Assembly (NCBI RefSeq): GCF_001625215.2
Contig: NC_030388.2
Span: 18,536,058-18,600,057, forward strand
DNA length: 64,000 bases
DNA from: Daucus carota subsp. sativus
Lineage: Eukaryota; Streptophyta; Magnoliopsida; Apiales; Apiaceae
Direction of reading: 5' to 3'
Shown: positions 1 to 13,618 of the stretch, piece by piece
Layout: the number at the start of each line of letters is the position of its first letter
How positions within the stretch are numbered: position 1 is the stretch's first letter
Notes under the pieces: model-generated
What the model saw: the letters and a program-made list of their open reading frames with translations, nothing else
What the model was told of the DNA's origin: nothing
Database searches by the model: none
Made by a program: the position numbers and the translations under genes

Positions 1-1073
1 TCACTCCCTCGTCTATGAACTCGTACGAGTTTAATAGTTCCATTTATAGTACATTGAAAGCTTGTTCATCAAGTAAAGTTTGTATCATAGAGATTGAGGA
101 GTGAATGTATATCATGTAATTTTAGAAAGCCAATCCGGGGATAATAATATGATCAAGGTTGGTACTATTTTCTGTATGTGAAGCGAGTATTGCAGTCTGT
201 CAATAAATAATACAGAGAACAGATACGAAATTCGATAAAAAAAAAAAAAAAAACAGATACGAAATAGAAAGATGAAGGGCTTTATATAAGATGCCATCAT
301 TCTTGGTAAAATATCTCATCTAGCACCCGATCTCGAGCCTCCGGAGACTTAAAACTGTATCCAATTTTAAGCTGAAAAATGTTAATAAATCAGAATTGAA
401 TCATTGATGCAAAATATATAACAATAATAATTTTATTAATATTTTTAATTAATATAAATTAACAACTTATTTCTTGCAAAAATTGTACCAAACACATGAT
501 ATCAGATATGATACCTCAAACACATATCACCTTAACCCGATTTCTCGTTATAACCCTAATACCCCATGCCACTCCAACACTCATCTTGAAAATCTCATCT
601 AAACACCCTGAAATTAAAGAGAAAAAGAAGATAAAAGGCAAGTAAACCCATAAATACAACAACATTCTAATACCTCATACCACTCCTCCAACACTCATCT
701 TGAAAATCTCATCTAAACACCCTGAAATTAAAGAAAAAAAGAAGATAAAAAGCACGTAAGCCCATAAATACAACAACATATGAATATAAAAATCATAGTA
801 TTTTTTTTTTGAAAGTTAAAAATCATAGTAGTATTTAAACTATGACGTGGTATTTCATGTATATAATATGCATTTTGCTTATAAAATTACTTTATTACTT
901 TATTAAGATAATTATTAGATCAGATATAGAGTAAATAATAGAGGTGTGTGATTAACGCAAAATAGCAGGGTTTGATTTCATCGTAGCTTTCATATTTATT
1001 CCGTTAAGTTAAAGAGAGACGGGCTTTTTGCGAAAAAAGAATAAGAGAGCTGGGTTTGGAGACCCAAAACTAA
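1..1073. other. Intergenic, AT-rich; no gene seen
   Basis: I see no coding region with a recognisable product. The stretch is AT-rich and contains a short tandem duplication (annotated separately at 556-779) and poly-A/T runs near 237-253 and 800-810. The right end leads into the eL32 promoter. Confidence 0.6.
556..779. repeat. Tandem duplication, about 111 bp, two copies
   Basis: The segment beginning CTAATACC at 556 is repeated from 667 with few differences. Both copies contain CATCTTGAAAATCTCATC and end in a run reading CCATAAATACAACAACAT. Period is 111 bp. The copies differ by small substitutions and a 3-bp insertion, so the duplication is not very recent. No function is apparent. Confidence 0.85.
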
Positions 1074-1187
1074 AGCCCAAACCAAAAAGCCCATAAAAAT
1101 AAAAGACAAGCCGAAAAAACCCTATAAGCTTTGTTTATAAGATCACCTGAAGCCCTAAAAATCGTAGCCAGCCGCTGTAAACCCTAG
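1074..1187 (+). promoter_or_regulatory. eL32 promoter: two site II motifs and two teloboxes
   Basis: Two AGCCCA motifs (reverse of TGGGCT, the plant site II element) lie at 1074-1079 and 1088-1093. Two teloboxes (AAACCCTA) lie at 1117-1124 and 1179-1186. Site II plus telobox is the known pairing in promoters of plant ribosomal-protein and other growth-linked genes, recognised by TCP and telobox-binding factors. The spacing just upstream of the eL32 start and the pyrimidine-rich stretch after 1187 fit a translation-machinery (TOP-like) leader. The motifs are seen directly; the function is inferred from the family. Confidence 0.7.
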
Positions 1188-1303
1188 GTCTCTCTCTCCC
1201 TCTCTCGTTCTTGATAAATCTATAAATATACATACAAATATCTGTATCTATTGAATTCTCACTGTTTTTGTTAATATTCAGGCAAATCGAAGGTTCTAGA
1301 AAG

Positions 1304-2913
<1,610 letters not shown>

Positions 2914-4163
2914 GTGTGGCTCTAGGAAGTTCAACATTACTTTTAGTAGTTTTGAACTTTTATCAGTTATCTTGATGCTTCTGAAAAGATTCTATAATTG
3001 TGTTAAATTTTTGGTAGCTTTGTTGGAATACATTGATGATTATCGAACTTCGTATGCTTGTGTACTCTTAAATATTTGAGTTTCTTCCGACTTGATTTTT
3101 GATGTTGCATTAGATTGTTCTGTTATGCTTTTGTTTATTCAGTGGATTAATCTGCAACTCATTCTGGAATGCAAGCTGCAAACATGTTGACCATTCATAA
3201 TTATTGAAAGCACCAGATGTGCTCATTCCCTACTGTAAAATTTTAAAATAAATTAGAGAGGCTTTACATTTGTTAATCGGTGCAGAATAGATACTCTTGG
3301 CCTTACAATGCAGCATTTTCTGTCTTCGATGATCTAAGGGATGTACTGCCTTTTAAAGTTTTGTCTGTGATGCAAGTTGTAGAATAGTTTTGTACCATAC
3401 AAAGCCTGCAGATGCGAGGCTACGAATCCAATATGATTTAGGTTGAATAATATAGCTTCATTAGGAACTGTGGTTTCTTCCGTGGTTAAAGTGCAATCTA
3501 GTTTCATTAAGAAATGTTTGGTTGGTTACTTCATACTTGGTTCTGCTGTTTTTTTACCGTTGGTATGAAATACAATAATGTACAGGCCTGATATCTAAGA
3601 ACTAAGAACAACTGTATCAACTTATTTTGGAATCATGGAGGGCTGATTAGTACAATTTGCCGCGATTAGAGTAGCTTTGTAAAAATAAATCTTGGACTTG
3701 CTTGTCGGTTGGAGAGGTCAAAACAGTTGTCATAACAATTGTGAGATTCTACCGTCAAGAGAAGGAAAAGATAATTTACAACAAAGTAACAACAGATGCA
3801 TCAACTTCTTTTGAATTGGCAAATAATATAAAGCCTTCCCCCCAAGAAAGAACCAACTGGAGAAGTAGATGATAGCCCAAACAAAGCATGTACCATCAAG
3901 TAAAGAAAAGGAAAGATAATTTACAATAAAGTATCTGGTATGGTATCCTACATTGCCTTGCCCTCAATTTGAAGCATCATCCATCTCTTTACAGCCCCAC
4001 AAAGCCTCTGCCAACACAAGGAAAGAATCAAACACATTGTCTAATACTAATCACAAACCATATATAAGATCGACTCCTACACGCTTAACATGCATCTGCA
4101 ATCCATACACATTATCTCTAATCCTTAAGTACGTAGTTTCAAGATTCTTGTCAGTATCTTGTA
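2914..4163. other. eL32 3' region and intergenic DNA
   Basis: The start of this stretch is expected to be the eL32 3' UTR. The remainder is AT-rich with no coding region that I recognise; short open frames here have no conserved features. The last part carries the promoter and leader of the AWPM-19 gene. Confidence 0.6.
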
Positions 4164-4943
4164 ATGGCGGGGGAACAGATGAAACCTGCTGCGACGCTGC
4201 TTTTAGTCCTTAACTTCTGCATGTTTGTTATTATTCTAGGCATTGGCGGATGGGCGATGAATAGAGCTATTGATCATGGTTTCATCATAGGTATGTCTGT
4301 TTCACATGTGTGCATTTCATATCAAACACACAAACACACGCGGGCTCTGCTTGATTAGTATTCTAACAATATGTGCATGAGTTTGACAGGTCCAGGATTT
4401 GATCTTCCAGCTCATTTTTCGCCAATTTACTTCCCAATGGGAAACGCTGCAACTGGTTTCTTCGTGACCTTTTCTTTGCTAGCCGGTGTTGTTGGGGTAG
4501 CCTCTGTAATCTCCGGGTTCAATCATGTTCGTTTCTGGAATCACGATAGCTTGCCTTCAGCTGCTTCTGCTGCTACTATCGCGTGGGCTCTTACTGTCCT
4601 TGCCATGGGGTAATACTTCACCCCATTTACGCTATGAACATATAACTTCATACAATCCTCTCAATCAACGTACCATCTTTTGTGCAGCTTTGCCAGCAAA
4701 GAAATTGAGTTGGACGTCAGAAATGCCCGCCTGGTAAGTGATCAAAGAATAATACCTTTGCAACAGACCTACAAATTTATTTCTCGTTGTCACAGATATA
4801 TAGTAGAAAGTATCTTACAGAACATACGAATGATAGTGATCAAATCTTTTATGCAGAGAACGATGGAAGCATTCATAATAATTCTTTCTGCTACCCAAGT
4901 CTTGTATATACTGGTCATCCATTCTGCCGCGACGAGGAGATGA
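4164..4943 (+). CDS. AWPM-19-family plasma membrane protein, 4 exons
   Basis: Exons 4164-4290, 4390-4609, 4688-4733 and 4857-4943 join in frame to 159 residues. Four hydrophobic segments are visible at about residues 10-30, 63-85, 98-120 and 134-152, with the loop FDLPAHFSPIYFPMGNAATG between the first two. This layout, the short third exon (KEIELDVRNARL) and the size match the AWPM-19 family (named for a wheat 19-kDa plasma membrane protein). Members are plasma membrane proteins linked to ABA and cold or drought tolerance; a rice member (OsPM1) has been reported as an ABA importer. Function here is inferred from family only. The ATG at 4164 gives MAGEQMKPAATLLL, a normal family start. All splice sites are GT-AG. 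Confidence 0.93.
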
Positions 4944-7156
4944 ACATAAGTGATAAATCTGGATGTGTTTAATTTTATTCATTGTGTGGCCTTACTATAT
5001 AATGTGTTTTCTGCTCTTTGTGGTGTAGAGATTTGGCCGAAGTTCAGGCCGTTTGTTTCTGATTGGCGTGTTGTAATTTGTATTTCTATCGAAAAATATA
5101 AGCAGCGGCTTCTATAAGATTGATTTTATCAGGTGCTTGTCGAATTGATTATGAATTAACAGTCCTTTCATAAGCACTTTGATCTCTGATGAGCTCCTTT
5201 ATTAGATGTGCATGGCTAGTTTGAGTTCTGGTAAATAGCAAACAAGTCATACATCTTATGGTCTAACACAGAGCAATTAGATGAAGCATTGATGTTTAAC
5301 ACAAAGCACAAAACAAGTTTGCATTGGCTCAATATGACGGAGCTGAAGCTGAATTCGTTCAGATTTTAGAGCTTCTGTGACTCTGCCTATTCCTTCTTTG
5401 ATATGGATTAAAGCAAGCAATAAGATCTTTGTTCGAGTCCATAACAACGATACTTCACAAATAGCTATGAATCAAACAGGGATCGCAACTGGTCACCGTA
5501 CTCACAACAGTCGGAAAGTAACAGAACGAAGAAATTCACATCAAACAATCTTAATACATCAAATATCATCTTAAAACTTATAGAGTATATATCAATAATG
5601 GACTAATCCTCAAAAACCCAGCACTCGAACCGAATACTCTCGGTCGACTAAATATAGTTTGTACATAAACCATAAAAGAAAGAAAAAGAACCAGGGAACA
5701 TCACTGTATAGAACCAAAAAAACGAAAGAAAAACAAAAAAGGACTGTAAACCGTTTAACAGAAAAACATGTTCCACTACCAAGAACCTTAACTGGTTCTT
5801 GCATGGTCAGGCCCCTGCTATTATTTTTTTAGGGATGAAAGGTTGTATAAAAAACTTCTAGGATCCGTGCTTGCATTCTACAATCCAGCAAATCTATCCC
5901 CTCTTTCTGCATAAAAAGGTAAACAAACAATGTCATGCAACATTCTTTAGCAACTATCAAAACAACCTAGGTCCCAAAGTAAAGAAAAGAAAACAATTCA
6001 TGCTAAAGTTAAATGCACATATCCCCATGTGTTTTTTATAATCGAGAAAATATGCCGTAGTTGGTTAACAGGGGTAGTGATCAATGTACACCACTGAAAG
6101 TTATAAAAGAATGGTTTATTTGAGATCTTAAAATGATATATTGCTTTCTTCATTCTTCATGTTCTGGTTTCAGGTGGCTCTCATCACCAATCTGTTTGCT
6201 GCTCAGTACAACGTAACTTTTTGTTTCCACGCTATGACAAGAAAAGTCTTGATCCCGCCTGGACTAGTACCGTACCAGGATCAGACAATCATTGGATAAG
6301 TATCGCAAATCCGATAATAGAGAAAAAGGCTATTTAAGCAAAAAGTTTCATTTTCCACCATCACAGATTCACAGAAGGTCCTGGCTTATCACAGGAAACA
6401 ATTAACTAGTTACTAGCTTGTAGGAAGTTATAAACCACATGTTCTATACTAATCTTTATCTGTTACCAAGTTATCTGCTTATTCCCAGTTTTTGAACTAT
6501 ATGTAAAAGCACATATCGTATAGTTATCTGCACATCCATCTTTCTACTTAATGCTATATATTTCCTGTCTCAATTTTCTTCAGTCAAATCCCAACCAAAT
6601 GGTTTATGTTTCTGCCTTTCTGGTAAGGCGTCCATATTCAGGTTATATAATGATTGCTGGCAGAGCTGCTATAAACGAAGGGAGATATACTACCTGTAAG
6701 TATATATTCAATGGCTGCATCTATAATCTCACATTCCTCAATAAATATGCTAGTATTTCAGTTAACAATTTGGTTGTATGGATTGGGAACCCCAGTACCT
6801 CTAGGTAATTAAATCATCCCCTCCGAACCTTTTGGGATTCCATATAATTCTTAATCCCATTCCCATTCCTATCAACCAGCCATTTGGCCAATTAAGCTGC
6901 CCTAGTCATCACTATATTTTTTTAAATCTAGATTCGATTATATACACCAACCCAGTTGCTTTGCAACTAAAATGCAAAAGTAACCAAATTTTGGGCAAGT
7001 TCCAAGTTTTTAATAGGTACTTCAAATTGGCGGAGATCCATCAAGCACATGAAGTAGGCAACTTTCGCATTAATAATGGAAGCAGACAATCAGTTATGTA
7101 GCATAAACAGATGCTTAGTTCAGAAATACATACATATATAAAGCTAGTGACCTGAA
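4944..7156. other. Intergenic; no gene recognised
   Basis: This is the convergent interval between the AWPM-19 gene and the minus-strand acidic-protein gene. It should contain both 3' UTRs. The several short open frames (for example at 6551-6808 and 6832-7101) show no conserved motif. I see no clear inverted terminal repeats or tandem arrays. Confidence 0.5.
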
Positions 7157-8963
7157 TTATCTGTCAGAGCTTGTAAACAATTCAAATAACCCACAGCAAC
7201 TCTTCATGGAAGTCTTCTGCACTGCTTGTGATGTAGAAGCTACAGGGGGCTGCAAAACAAATACAAAAAACATACAATAATTCTATGAGCATGACAATTT
7301 CTAGCTACAAGTAGATTAGCTGATATGATGGACCATTGACCTTTCAGGAGAAAAATACGAACCACAGTCTGGATGCATGTGTGTGGATGTAGGAAGAATT
7401 ACCTTATTATCAGCGGATTCAGGATTCTGATAATCTGGAACAGGCACTGCACCGTTACTAGTATTGCCAACAAAAGAATTATATGATAGCTCAAGTTTGT
7501 CTTCCTGTGTTTCAGCAATAGAAGCCTTTGCCTCTGAGTACACTACTGTTTCTTCTGATGTTGTAAGCTCCTTATCCTCTGATCCTGAATCCACCAATTC
7601 AGGGGAAACAGCATTGTTTTCAACCAGTGTAAGTATCCTTTTCTCTCCCACTTCAGGGGAACTCAGTTCAACCGAACAAGAAGTATTAGGATTTTCAGTT
7701 GAAGCACTCTCAATCACTTCAACTGTCTCTTCCATCAATGGGCTCTTCACTGATTCTACCAAAGGGGCCACTTCAACATCCCCATTACGAGTCTCTCCGT
7801 TCTGAACAGTGTCATTCACCTTATATACCACTTCCGAGGAACAGTCGGCAGGCTCAGCTAATTCAACAATATGCACAGCTTCAGCAACTTTATTATCAGT
7901 CTCTCTAGCCGGGATGCTATCACTTACTTGATTTACTATGCTTGATAATGAATCATCAAGCTTAAGAGAAGAACCGGTTTCAACAACTTTATCAACATTT
8001 TCTTCTACTTCAACATTTTCGATTACTTGACTTACAACTTCAGCCAAAGTCTCAACAAACTCAACGGAGTCATGAACCTGTCCAGTTTCAACAGGCTCAT
8101 CTGCATCAACGACCAGTCCAGTTTCAACTACAGCTGTATTCTTTTCAACCTCTTGAGATTCATCATCAGAACTACTACTGCTACTACTACTTCCGCTTGA
8201 TGACCCTTCACCATGCACCTCCTCTGCAGATTCAATACTTATATTATTGCTTTTGTGATCATCCTCCAACTTCAACTCCCACTCAACCTGAACACCGCTC
8301 TCTTCCTTTGTACCAACTTTCTGTGCATCCTCTTGTTCCAAAGAATCACTCCCGGGACCAACTACTTGACCCGATGAACCATCCTCCGTCTTCCCCAACT
8401 CAACCCCCTCTCCCTTCCCAAACGAATTCCCGGACTCATCCCGAGAAGCAGGAGAACTAACCTCCCCACCATCACTCTCCTTTTCATCAAAGTGCTTCAC
8501 ATCCTCCCCTACCATAATTTGATCCATTCACAAAAACTCAACAATCAGTAATTCAAAACAAACTAAAAACCACACCTAAACCCAAATCACCAACCAAGAA
8601 TAAAAAAAGCTGAAAACTTTAAAAACTATCAAACAAACACTAAACACAAAAACAGTACAAAACCCTATTCACACAGAAACACACACTGAAATCAATCCAA
8701 ACGAGCAAAACAAGTGACACCCATGTCCCAAAATCAAACAAATAGACTAAAAGCAAAACAAGCATAGAATAATAAAAAGAAACAAGACACACCCACCAAG
8801 TGAATTATAGAGACAGATCAAAAGTAAGTAATAATAGGGATGGGGGGCTACAATAAAGAAAAGAGTAAAGAGACATAAAGTATGAGTAGATACCATGAGA
8901 GTGTGTAATGTGTTGAAGCTGTTTCTTCTTGGCAGCTTTTCTTTTCTTAGCACCTGATGGCAT
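7157..8963 (-). CDS. Acidic, low-complexity protein with MPSGAKKRKAAKKK start; function unknown
   Basis: Exons on the minus strand are 8963-8894, 8508-7403 and 7249-7157, giving 422 residues. The central exon alone is open from a later ATG, but the upstream exon adds the very basic N-terminus MPSGAKKRKAAKKKQ and the downstream exon adds a C-terminus ending KSCCGLFELFTSSDR. All three borders are GT-AG and keep frame. The middle is strongly acidic and Ser/Glu/Val-rich, with a serine run near residues 114-125, and has no recognisable domain. Proteins with this basic start, a DEKESDGGEVSSPAS-like block and a CCGLFE tail occur across flowering plants and are usually annotated as uncharacterised. 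The basic N-terminus could be a nuclear signal, and the CC pair near the end could be lipidated; both are guesses. Confidence 0.82.
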
Positions 8964-9345
8964 GATTAATGTGAAATTAAAGAACTGGGGTCGATGATTA
9001 TGTGAGAGAGATTATATATACAAATGGGATCGTGGGGTTGGGTGAGTAGATTGATTGCTCTCTCTGTCTCTCCCTCTCTCTCTCGTTCTCTCTCTCAGTA
9101 GATATGGTGGTGAGGCATGTGAAGGAAATTCAAAGAAGTGAGTGTGTGAGTGTGTGTTTTGGAGTAAATAATAGTGGGGATTAGGGGAGAGTAAAAGACA
9201 GGGTGTATATACCCTGCGATGACTGGGAACAAGAGGAGGCCTCCGGGAATCTTTGGACCTTTTTGGTCTTACAGAGCCTCCCCTGCGGTATCTTTCTCGT
9301 GGGATAGTATATTTTATTCGTGGGATGGGATCCGATGAATATAAC
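8964..9345 (-). promoter_or_regulatory. 5' leader/promoter region of the acidic-protein gene, CT-rich
   Basis: Immediately upstream of the ATG at 8963 lies a TATATATA tract (9013-9020) and a CT/GA microsatellite at 9056-9098. Pyrimidine or GA repeats of this kind are common in plant 5' UTRs and core promoters. I cannot place the transcription start site. Confidence 0.4.
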
Positions 9346-10112
9346 AAATTATTTGTTATTTTTTAATTTTTGTGAAAATAATTTTAAAATTTTCACGTGA
9401 ATCTGGCTATAAACATTCTATATTGTTAAAATTCAAATAAAGTCTGTAATTTTCCTATTTTAAAAATTCTTCTATCATATTTCTTTTCATTATAATTAAG
9501 AACATCAATATATTTACAATTAAAATAATTTTCGCGGAGTTTATATATAAAGTCTCTTTATAAAATTAATTATTAGAACTTATTAGACATACCCAAAAAA
9601 ATGTCAATATTTCAAACTCGGCTATTTATCGCATATAAAGATGCATATGATTTTAATATAAATACATATTTCTAAACAAAATTAAATATTAAAAAAAGTT
9701 AGATGACTTGTAAATTATTTTTACATCGCACGTATTATAAAATTAGTTGTTATTATATTTGAATTCAATGAATATATATATTTATCGAAATTATATTATA
9801 TTTATAAAATTTGTTAATACATATCCAAATTGCAAACACAAGATCCATATAGTATCAACATACTTTAACAAAAATCTTATCACGGGTCTCATCACCACTT
9901 AAAAACTGATTACTGAAATAGTTCTAAATAGAATTTACCATCTAAAAATAAGTCACGCACAAAAAATTAGAATCCCCTATAGAGCGAGTAAATTGATTCA
10001 ACAAGTCGATGGAATTTACCTTGGGTAAATTATAAGACTTCCTTGTGGCTTGTTCTAATAGCCAATACTAACAACTCTCTTTTTCTTGTTCCAATATTAT
10101 TTGTATCACATA
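9346..10112. other. AT-rich intergenic DNA
   Basis: Very AT-rich sequence with no coding region or clear transposon ends. It separates the genic first 9 kb from the transposon block and ends at the target-site duplication of the hAT element. Confidence 0.5.
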
Positions 10113-10120
10113 TATATGCT

Positions 10121-10690
10121 CAGGGGCGGAACCAAGGGGGGCTAGCCCCGGCGCCAGCCCCGGCTGAGAAAATAATAATAAGTAAAATATATATTTTTTC
10201 AACTTTTTAGCCCGGGGACAAATTTAAAAATGATTATATATAAAAAAAATTAGCTCAAATTGAAATTACATTTCTCTGAAATGGACCAAGTTTTGTTAAC
10301 AAATCAGCTGGATAATTTCATTTATGATGTGCAAAATGATAATAGTTTCTCTGAGTTTCAAAATATTGCAGAGCTTGCTATTAAGATGGTCGGAACACAT
10401 AGAAGTACAGCTTATCCTTTGGTTTACCGTCTCACTGGGTTAGCTTTAATTTTAACTGTCGCAACAGCTACTTTTGAAAGAGTGTTTTCTGTAATGAAAA
10501 TACTTAAGACTTATTTGCGTAACAAGATGGGGATGAGTGGTTGAACGATAGCATGCTGGTTTACATCGAGAAGGTCATATTTAGAGACATTGACGACGAA
10601 ATTATCTTACAACGCTATCAAATTATGCAAAATCGTAGAGTTCAGTTGTAGTTTAGCCCGGGGTCGAAATTAATCCTGGTTCCGCCACTG
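10121..10690. mobile_element. Internally deleted hAT transposon, 570 bp, 8-bp TSD
   Basis: The element begins CAGGGGCGGAACCAAGG and ends CCTGGTTCCGCCACTG, terminal inverted repeats (TIRs) with one main mismatch. It is flanked on both sides by the 8-bp direct repeat TATATGCT (10113-10120 and 10691-10698), the TSD length of hAT elements. Inside is a remnant of the C-terminal hAT dimerisation region (separate entry). The rest of the transposase is absent, so this is a non-autonomous deletion derivative. Family assignment rests on the 8-bp TSD, the CAGNGGCGGA type of end seen in plant hAT relatives, and the coding remnant. Confidence 0.9.
10260..10650 (+). pseudogene. hAT transposase C-terminal (dimerisation) remnant, frameshifted
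   Basis: The open frame contains YPLVYRLTGLALILTVATAT followed by FERVFSVMKILKTYLRNKMG, the typical hAT C-terminal pattern in which a hydrophobic stretch precedes (E/F)R.FS.(M/L). The frame stops at 10544, but the next frame continues DEWLNDSMLVYIEK... to a stop near 10650. A one-base change around 10527 therefore breaks what was one reading frame. Only the last part of a transposase is left, so it cannot be functional. Confidence 0.8.
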
Positions 10691-10991
10691 TATATGCTAT
10701 GGGATATGATGAAAGCAATTCAATGATATATAGAATTTGAGGCCCTCATGCCTTCGTGTAATAACTTTGGCTTTTGCTAACAACTGTTATGTCGGCTTAG
10801 TATTGAACTTTTGGATAATTAGTTGACGAATAACAACTTAATTAATGGAATTTACAACTCACCAACTATTTCAAGTCGGCCAAGCATTTTTATACATTTC
10901 TTTTCGGGCAAATATTAGTTTTTGTATTCCATCTGTTTTAACGTAAATTTAGTGAAATAACTTGTTGATACAACAACAATACATGTTAATC

Positions 10992-11544
10992 GGGTTAAAT
11001 ATCAACTAGGTGATTGATTGCGGCCCGATAACTCAATTTGGTCACTGATTGGAAAAGTGACTCAAATTAGTCACTCATTTAGAAATTTGTATCAAAAATA
11101 TCACTCTATCGGTAGTCGAAATTTTGAAAGTTTTATATATTGAGTTTCGCACTTTTTTATGAATGATATTGCATCCAAATGAAAGGTTCCGAATTCTACT
11201 ATTTTAGTTAATATTGTTAGATTTTTAAACTTTTATCAACTATTTATTTTTAATCTTTTGATTTTTTTTATTTGATTCAAATAAAAATAAATAGTTGATA
11301 AAATTTTAAAAATCTAACAATATTAGCTAAAATAGTAGAACTCAAAATCTTTCATTTGGATGTAATATCATTTATAAAAAATGTGCGAAACTCGAGATAT
11401 AATATTTTCAGAATTTTGACTAATGATTAAGTGATAGTTTTGATGTAAATTTTTAAATGAGTGACTAATTTGAGTCAATTTTCCAATCAGTGACCAAATT
11501 GAGTCATCGGACCGCAATCAATCACCTAGTTGATATTTAACCCC
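10992..11544. mobile_element. Foldback (Mutator-like) MITE, 553 bp, 9-bp TSD
   Basis: The left arm starts GGGTTAAATATCAACTAGG and the right arm ends in its reverse complement, CCTAGTTGATATTTAACCCC. The two arms pair over most of the element, including internal blocks such as AACTCAATTTGGTCACTGATT. The direct repeat ATGTTAATC occurs at 10983-10991 and 11545-11553. A 9-bp TSD with long inverted arms points to a Mutator-like (MULE) foldback element. No transposase is present. Confidence 0.9.
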
Positions 11545-11734
11545 ATGTTAATCAGTGAACTTTATCGCATGTATTATTATTTATCGATATACGGACTGCT
11601 TAATATAACTTTGGAACTTTTATATTAAATTTTAGTTGCTCGATATATGATTCGTCATTTTTTCTTATTATAACAAATTACTATTCTATAATATTCATTA
11701 AATTTGTAGATTGGCATGTCAGACGGTGTCAACG

Positions 11735-12445
11735 GTGAGTTGGCAATTTCATCTTCTCATAGGTATCTGGAAGATGATATCTACAGAAGCTTCTTTATTA
11801 ACGAAACTTCTTAGATGAGTTCCCAATAACGAAAGTAATCATTAGTAGATTATCATGGGAAACTTCACCCTTTCCACCCTTTCCAAGTGAGATCTGTCAA
11901 AAATTAATGCTATCTCAATCTTTAACCTCATCGGGAGTTCTCAACGATGCTCATCACTTCTCGAGTGTAAATCTTCTTAGAGTTACTGGAAGTACCTGTT
12001 TCAGTCACACCAGAGATCATATTGATTATAGGTCCTTGCTGCTGAGTTCTCCTATCTCTGTCGTCAGCATCTCTTACATGGTTATCATTGTTACATGGTT
12101 CTTATCTACATTCCTCGTATACTTGGATAACTTGTCTTTTCGAATCAAGAACTCGATTTCGTCTTTCAACTACCGACAATCATACGTCTTGTATCTCGTG
12201 TCATTGTGGAACCTATAGTATATCTTTTTATTTTCTTTTTCAAATCATCTTTACAGGCTTCGGCCATCGAATTCCACATCTTTCTCAATTTTCATATAGA
12301 TATGAGTTCTAAGGTCATTCAGCCTTGCATACTTTGTGAATCTCGGTCCTATTTTCTTTTTAGCCGGTGATCCTTTACCATCCCCAATCTTAGAGTACTT
12401 CTTATTCATATTATCTTTCGAATTGTTTCCATGTTTTTTAGAAAA
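11735..12445 (-). pseudogene. Degraded Ty3/Gypsy retrotransposon gag-pol fragment
   Basis: On the minus strand the translation includes YYRFHNDTRYKTYDCR, a stop codon, then LKDEIEFLIRKDKLSK. This matches the plant Gypsy gag pattern YC.FH...GH.T.DC..L..EIE.LI..G.L. Upstream (higher coordinates) FTKYARLNDLRTHIY fits the preceding FTPL....I.. segment. Downstream HDNLLMITFVIGN resembles the protease-proximal motif PHDDALV....I.N. Several stops and frameshifts interrupt it and no LTRs were found nearby, so it is an old relic. Confidence 0.65.
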
Positions 12446-13429
12446 AAATTAATATTTTTTTAAGATGCGAATTATTTTCAAAAGTGACATGTAAAAGAGG
12501 ACGTGTAAAAAGAGACAAGAAGTATTTAAATATGTAAAATAATTTATACTTTCGACGATATAAATCAATTTCAAGAAGTTTTTGTAAACAAAATACTTTC
12601 CTATTCTTTATAGAAATATCAAATTTTATTATTGAGTCGATACATCTAAAATCTATTATCTATCTAATAGAGCAAACTTAAGTAATTTAATTCGAAATGC
12701 CTAATTTGCCCTTTACTCATTAAACATATATTCATATATATAAAGGTCATTATTGACTTTTAATGTTAAGGTATTTATTGGACATTAATGTCTAATCATT
12801 AATATACATTAAATTACTTCATAATTAAAACTCCAATACATATATGTATAATATATTTATATTTATCTATATAATTCTTAAAGCATGAGTCATTTTTTAA
12901 GGCTGCTTTGGTAATTTCACTTTCTCTTGGATCAGCCCATTAAGCTTCGGATCGACCCGGCAGCTTTCTCATTCAACTTAACACTATGAAAGAATATTCC
13001 GGGTTTTTATGCGACCCACCCGATTTTCACTGGGCATGCAGCAAGTTCCTGCCATATCAGGAGCGTGGCATTTATTGCTGTTCCATTGATCAAGCCACTC
13101 ATTGAGCTTTTTGGATCTGATAGCATCTTCCAACCATATGAGAGTTTGAAAAAGGCATTGAATTCGGTTCCTCCAATCATGGCACTCATTACTACGTCTA
13201 ATTGATTTCAAATTCAAACATGATAATTAATCATAACAAATCCGTGCTTATTTATCTAAATCAATCTCTTCCTCCTCCATTATGCTCTCTGCTATTTTTT
13301 ATTTAAAATTCGAAATTCTTATTATCTACTTGCATCTGTAATCATTTGATCATTTTTTTCTCTCTCGATTTGTAGAGTGTATGGTAGTAACATTTATTTT
13401 ATATTGCAGTGATAACGGTGGTCGTGTTT

Positions 13430-13618
13430 TTTTAGCATGAAGACGGATTCAACGTCGTCAACAGGTTTTGCAATCCTTTTTATGATAATGTTGCGGTATC
13501 GAAATCCTCGATTATAATCGTAAATTTTTGTTTCTGCAGGTGTGAAAAGAAATGGACGTGGATCGTGGTAAAAGTGTTGAGACAATTTTCAAGAATCAAA
13601 AGAAAGCACATGCATCAG
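13430..13618 (+). other. Possible captured exon pair inside the Helitron
   Basis: A short open segment starting at an ATG (13437) runs ATGAAGACGGATTCAACG... to CAACAG followed by GTTTTG. A second segment (13541-13618) is bounded by TTTCTGCAG and CAG/GTAATTG. Joining them keeps frame for a few codons (MKTDSTSSTGVKRNGRGSW) and then hits a stop. The pattern resembles exons with splice sites, as expected if the Helitron picked up a host gene fragment, but I cannot identify a parent gene. Confidence 0.25.

Noticed and set aside
5425..5445. TTGTTCGAGTCC resembling a tRNA T-arm
   Set aside because: No acceptor stem or D-arm around it.
7464..8460. Plus-strand frames antisense to the acidic-protein gene
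   Set aside because: Shadow frames of the real minus-strand exon.
12984..13217. Minus-strand open frame of 77 codons (and an overlapping 60-codon frame) inside the Helitron
   Set aside because: No recognisable domain; a faint PPR-like impression in the second frame was not strong enough to report as a gene piece.
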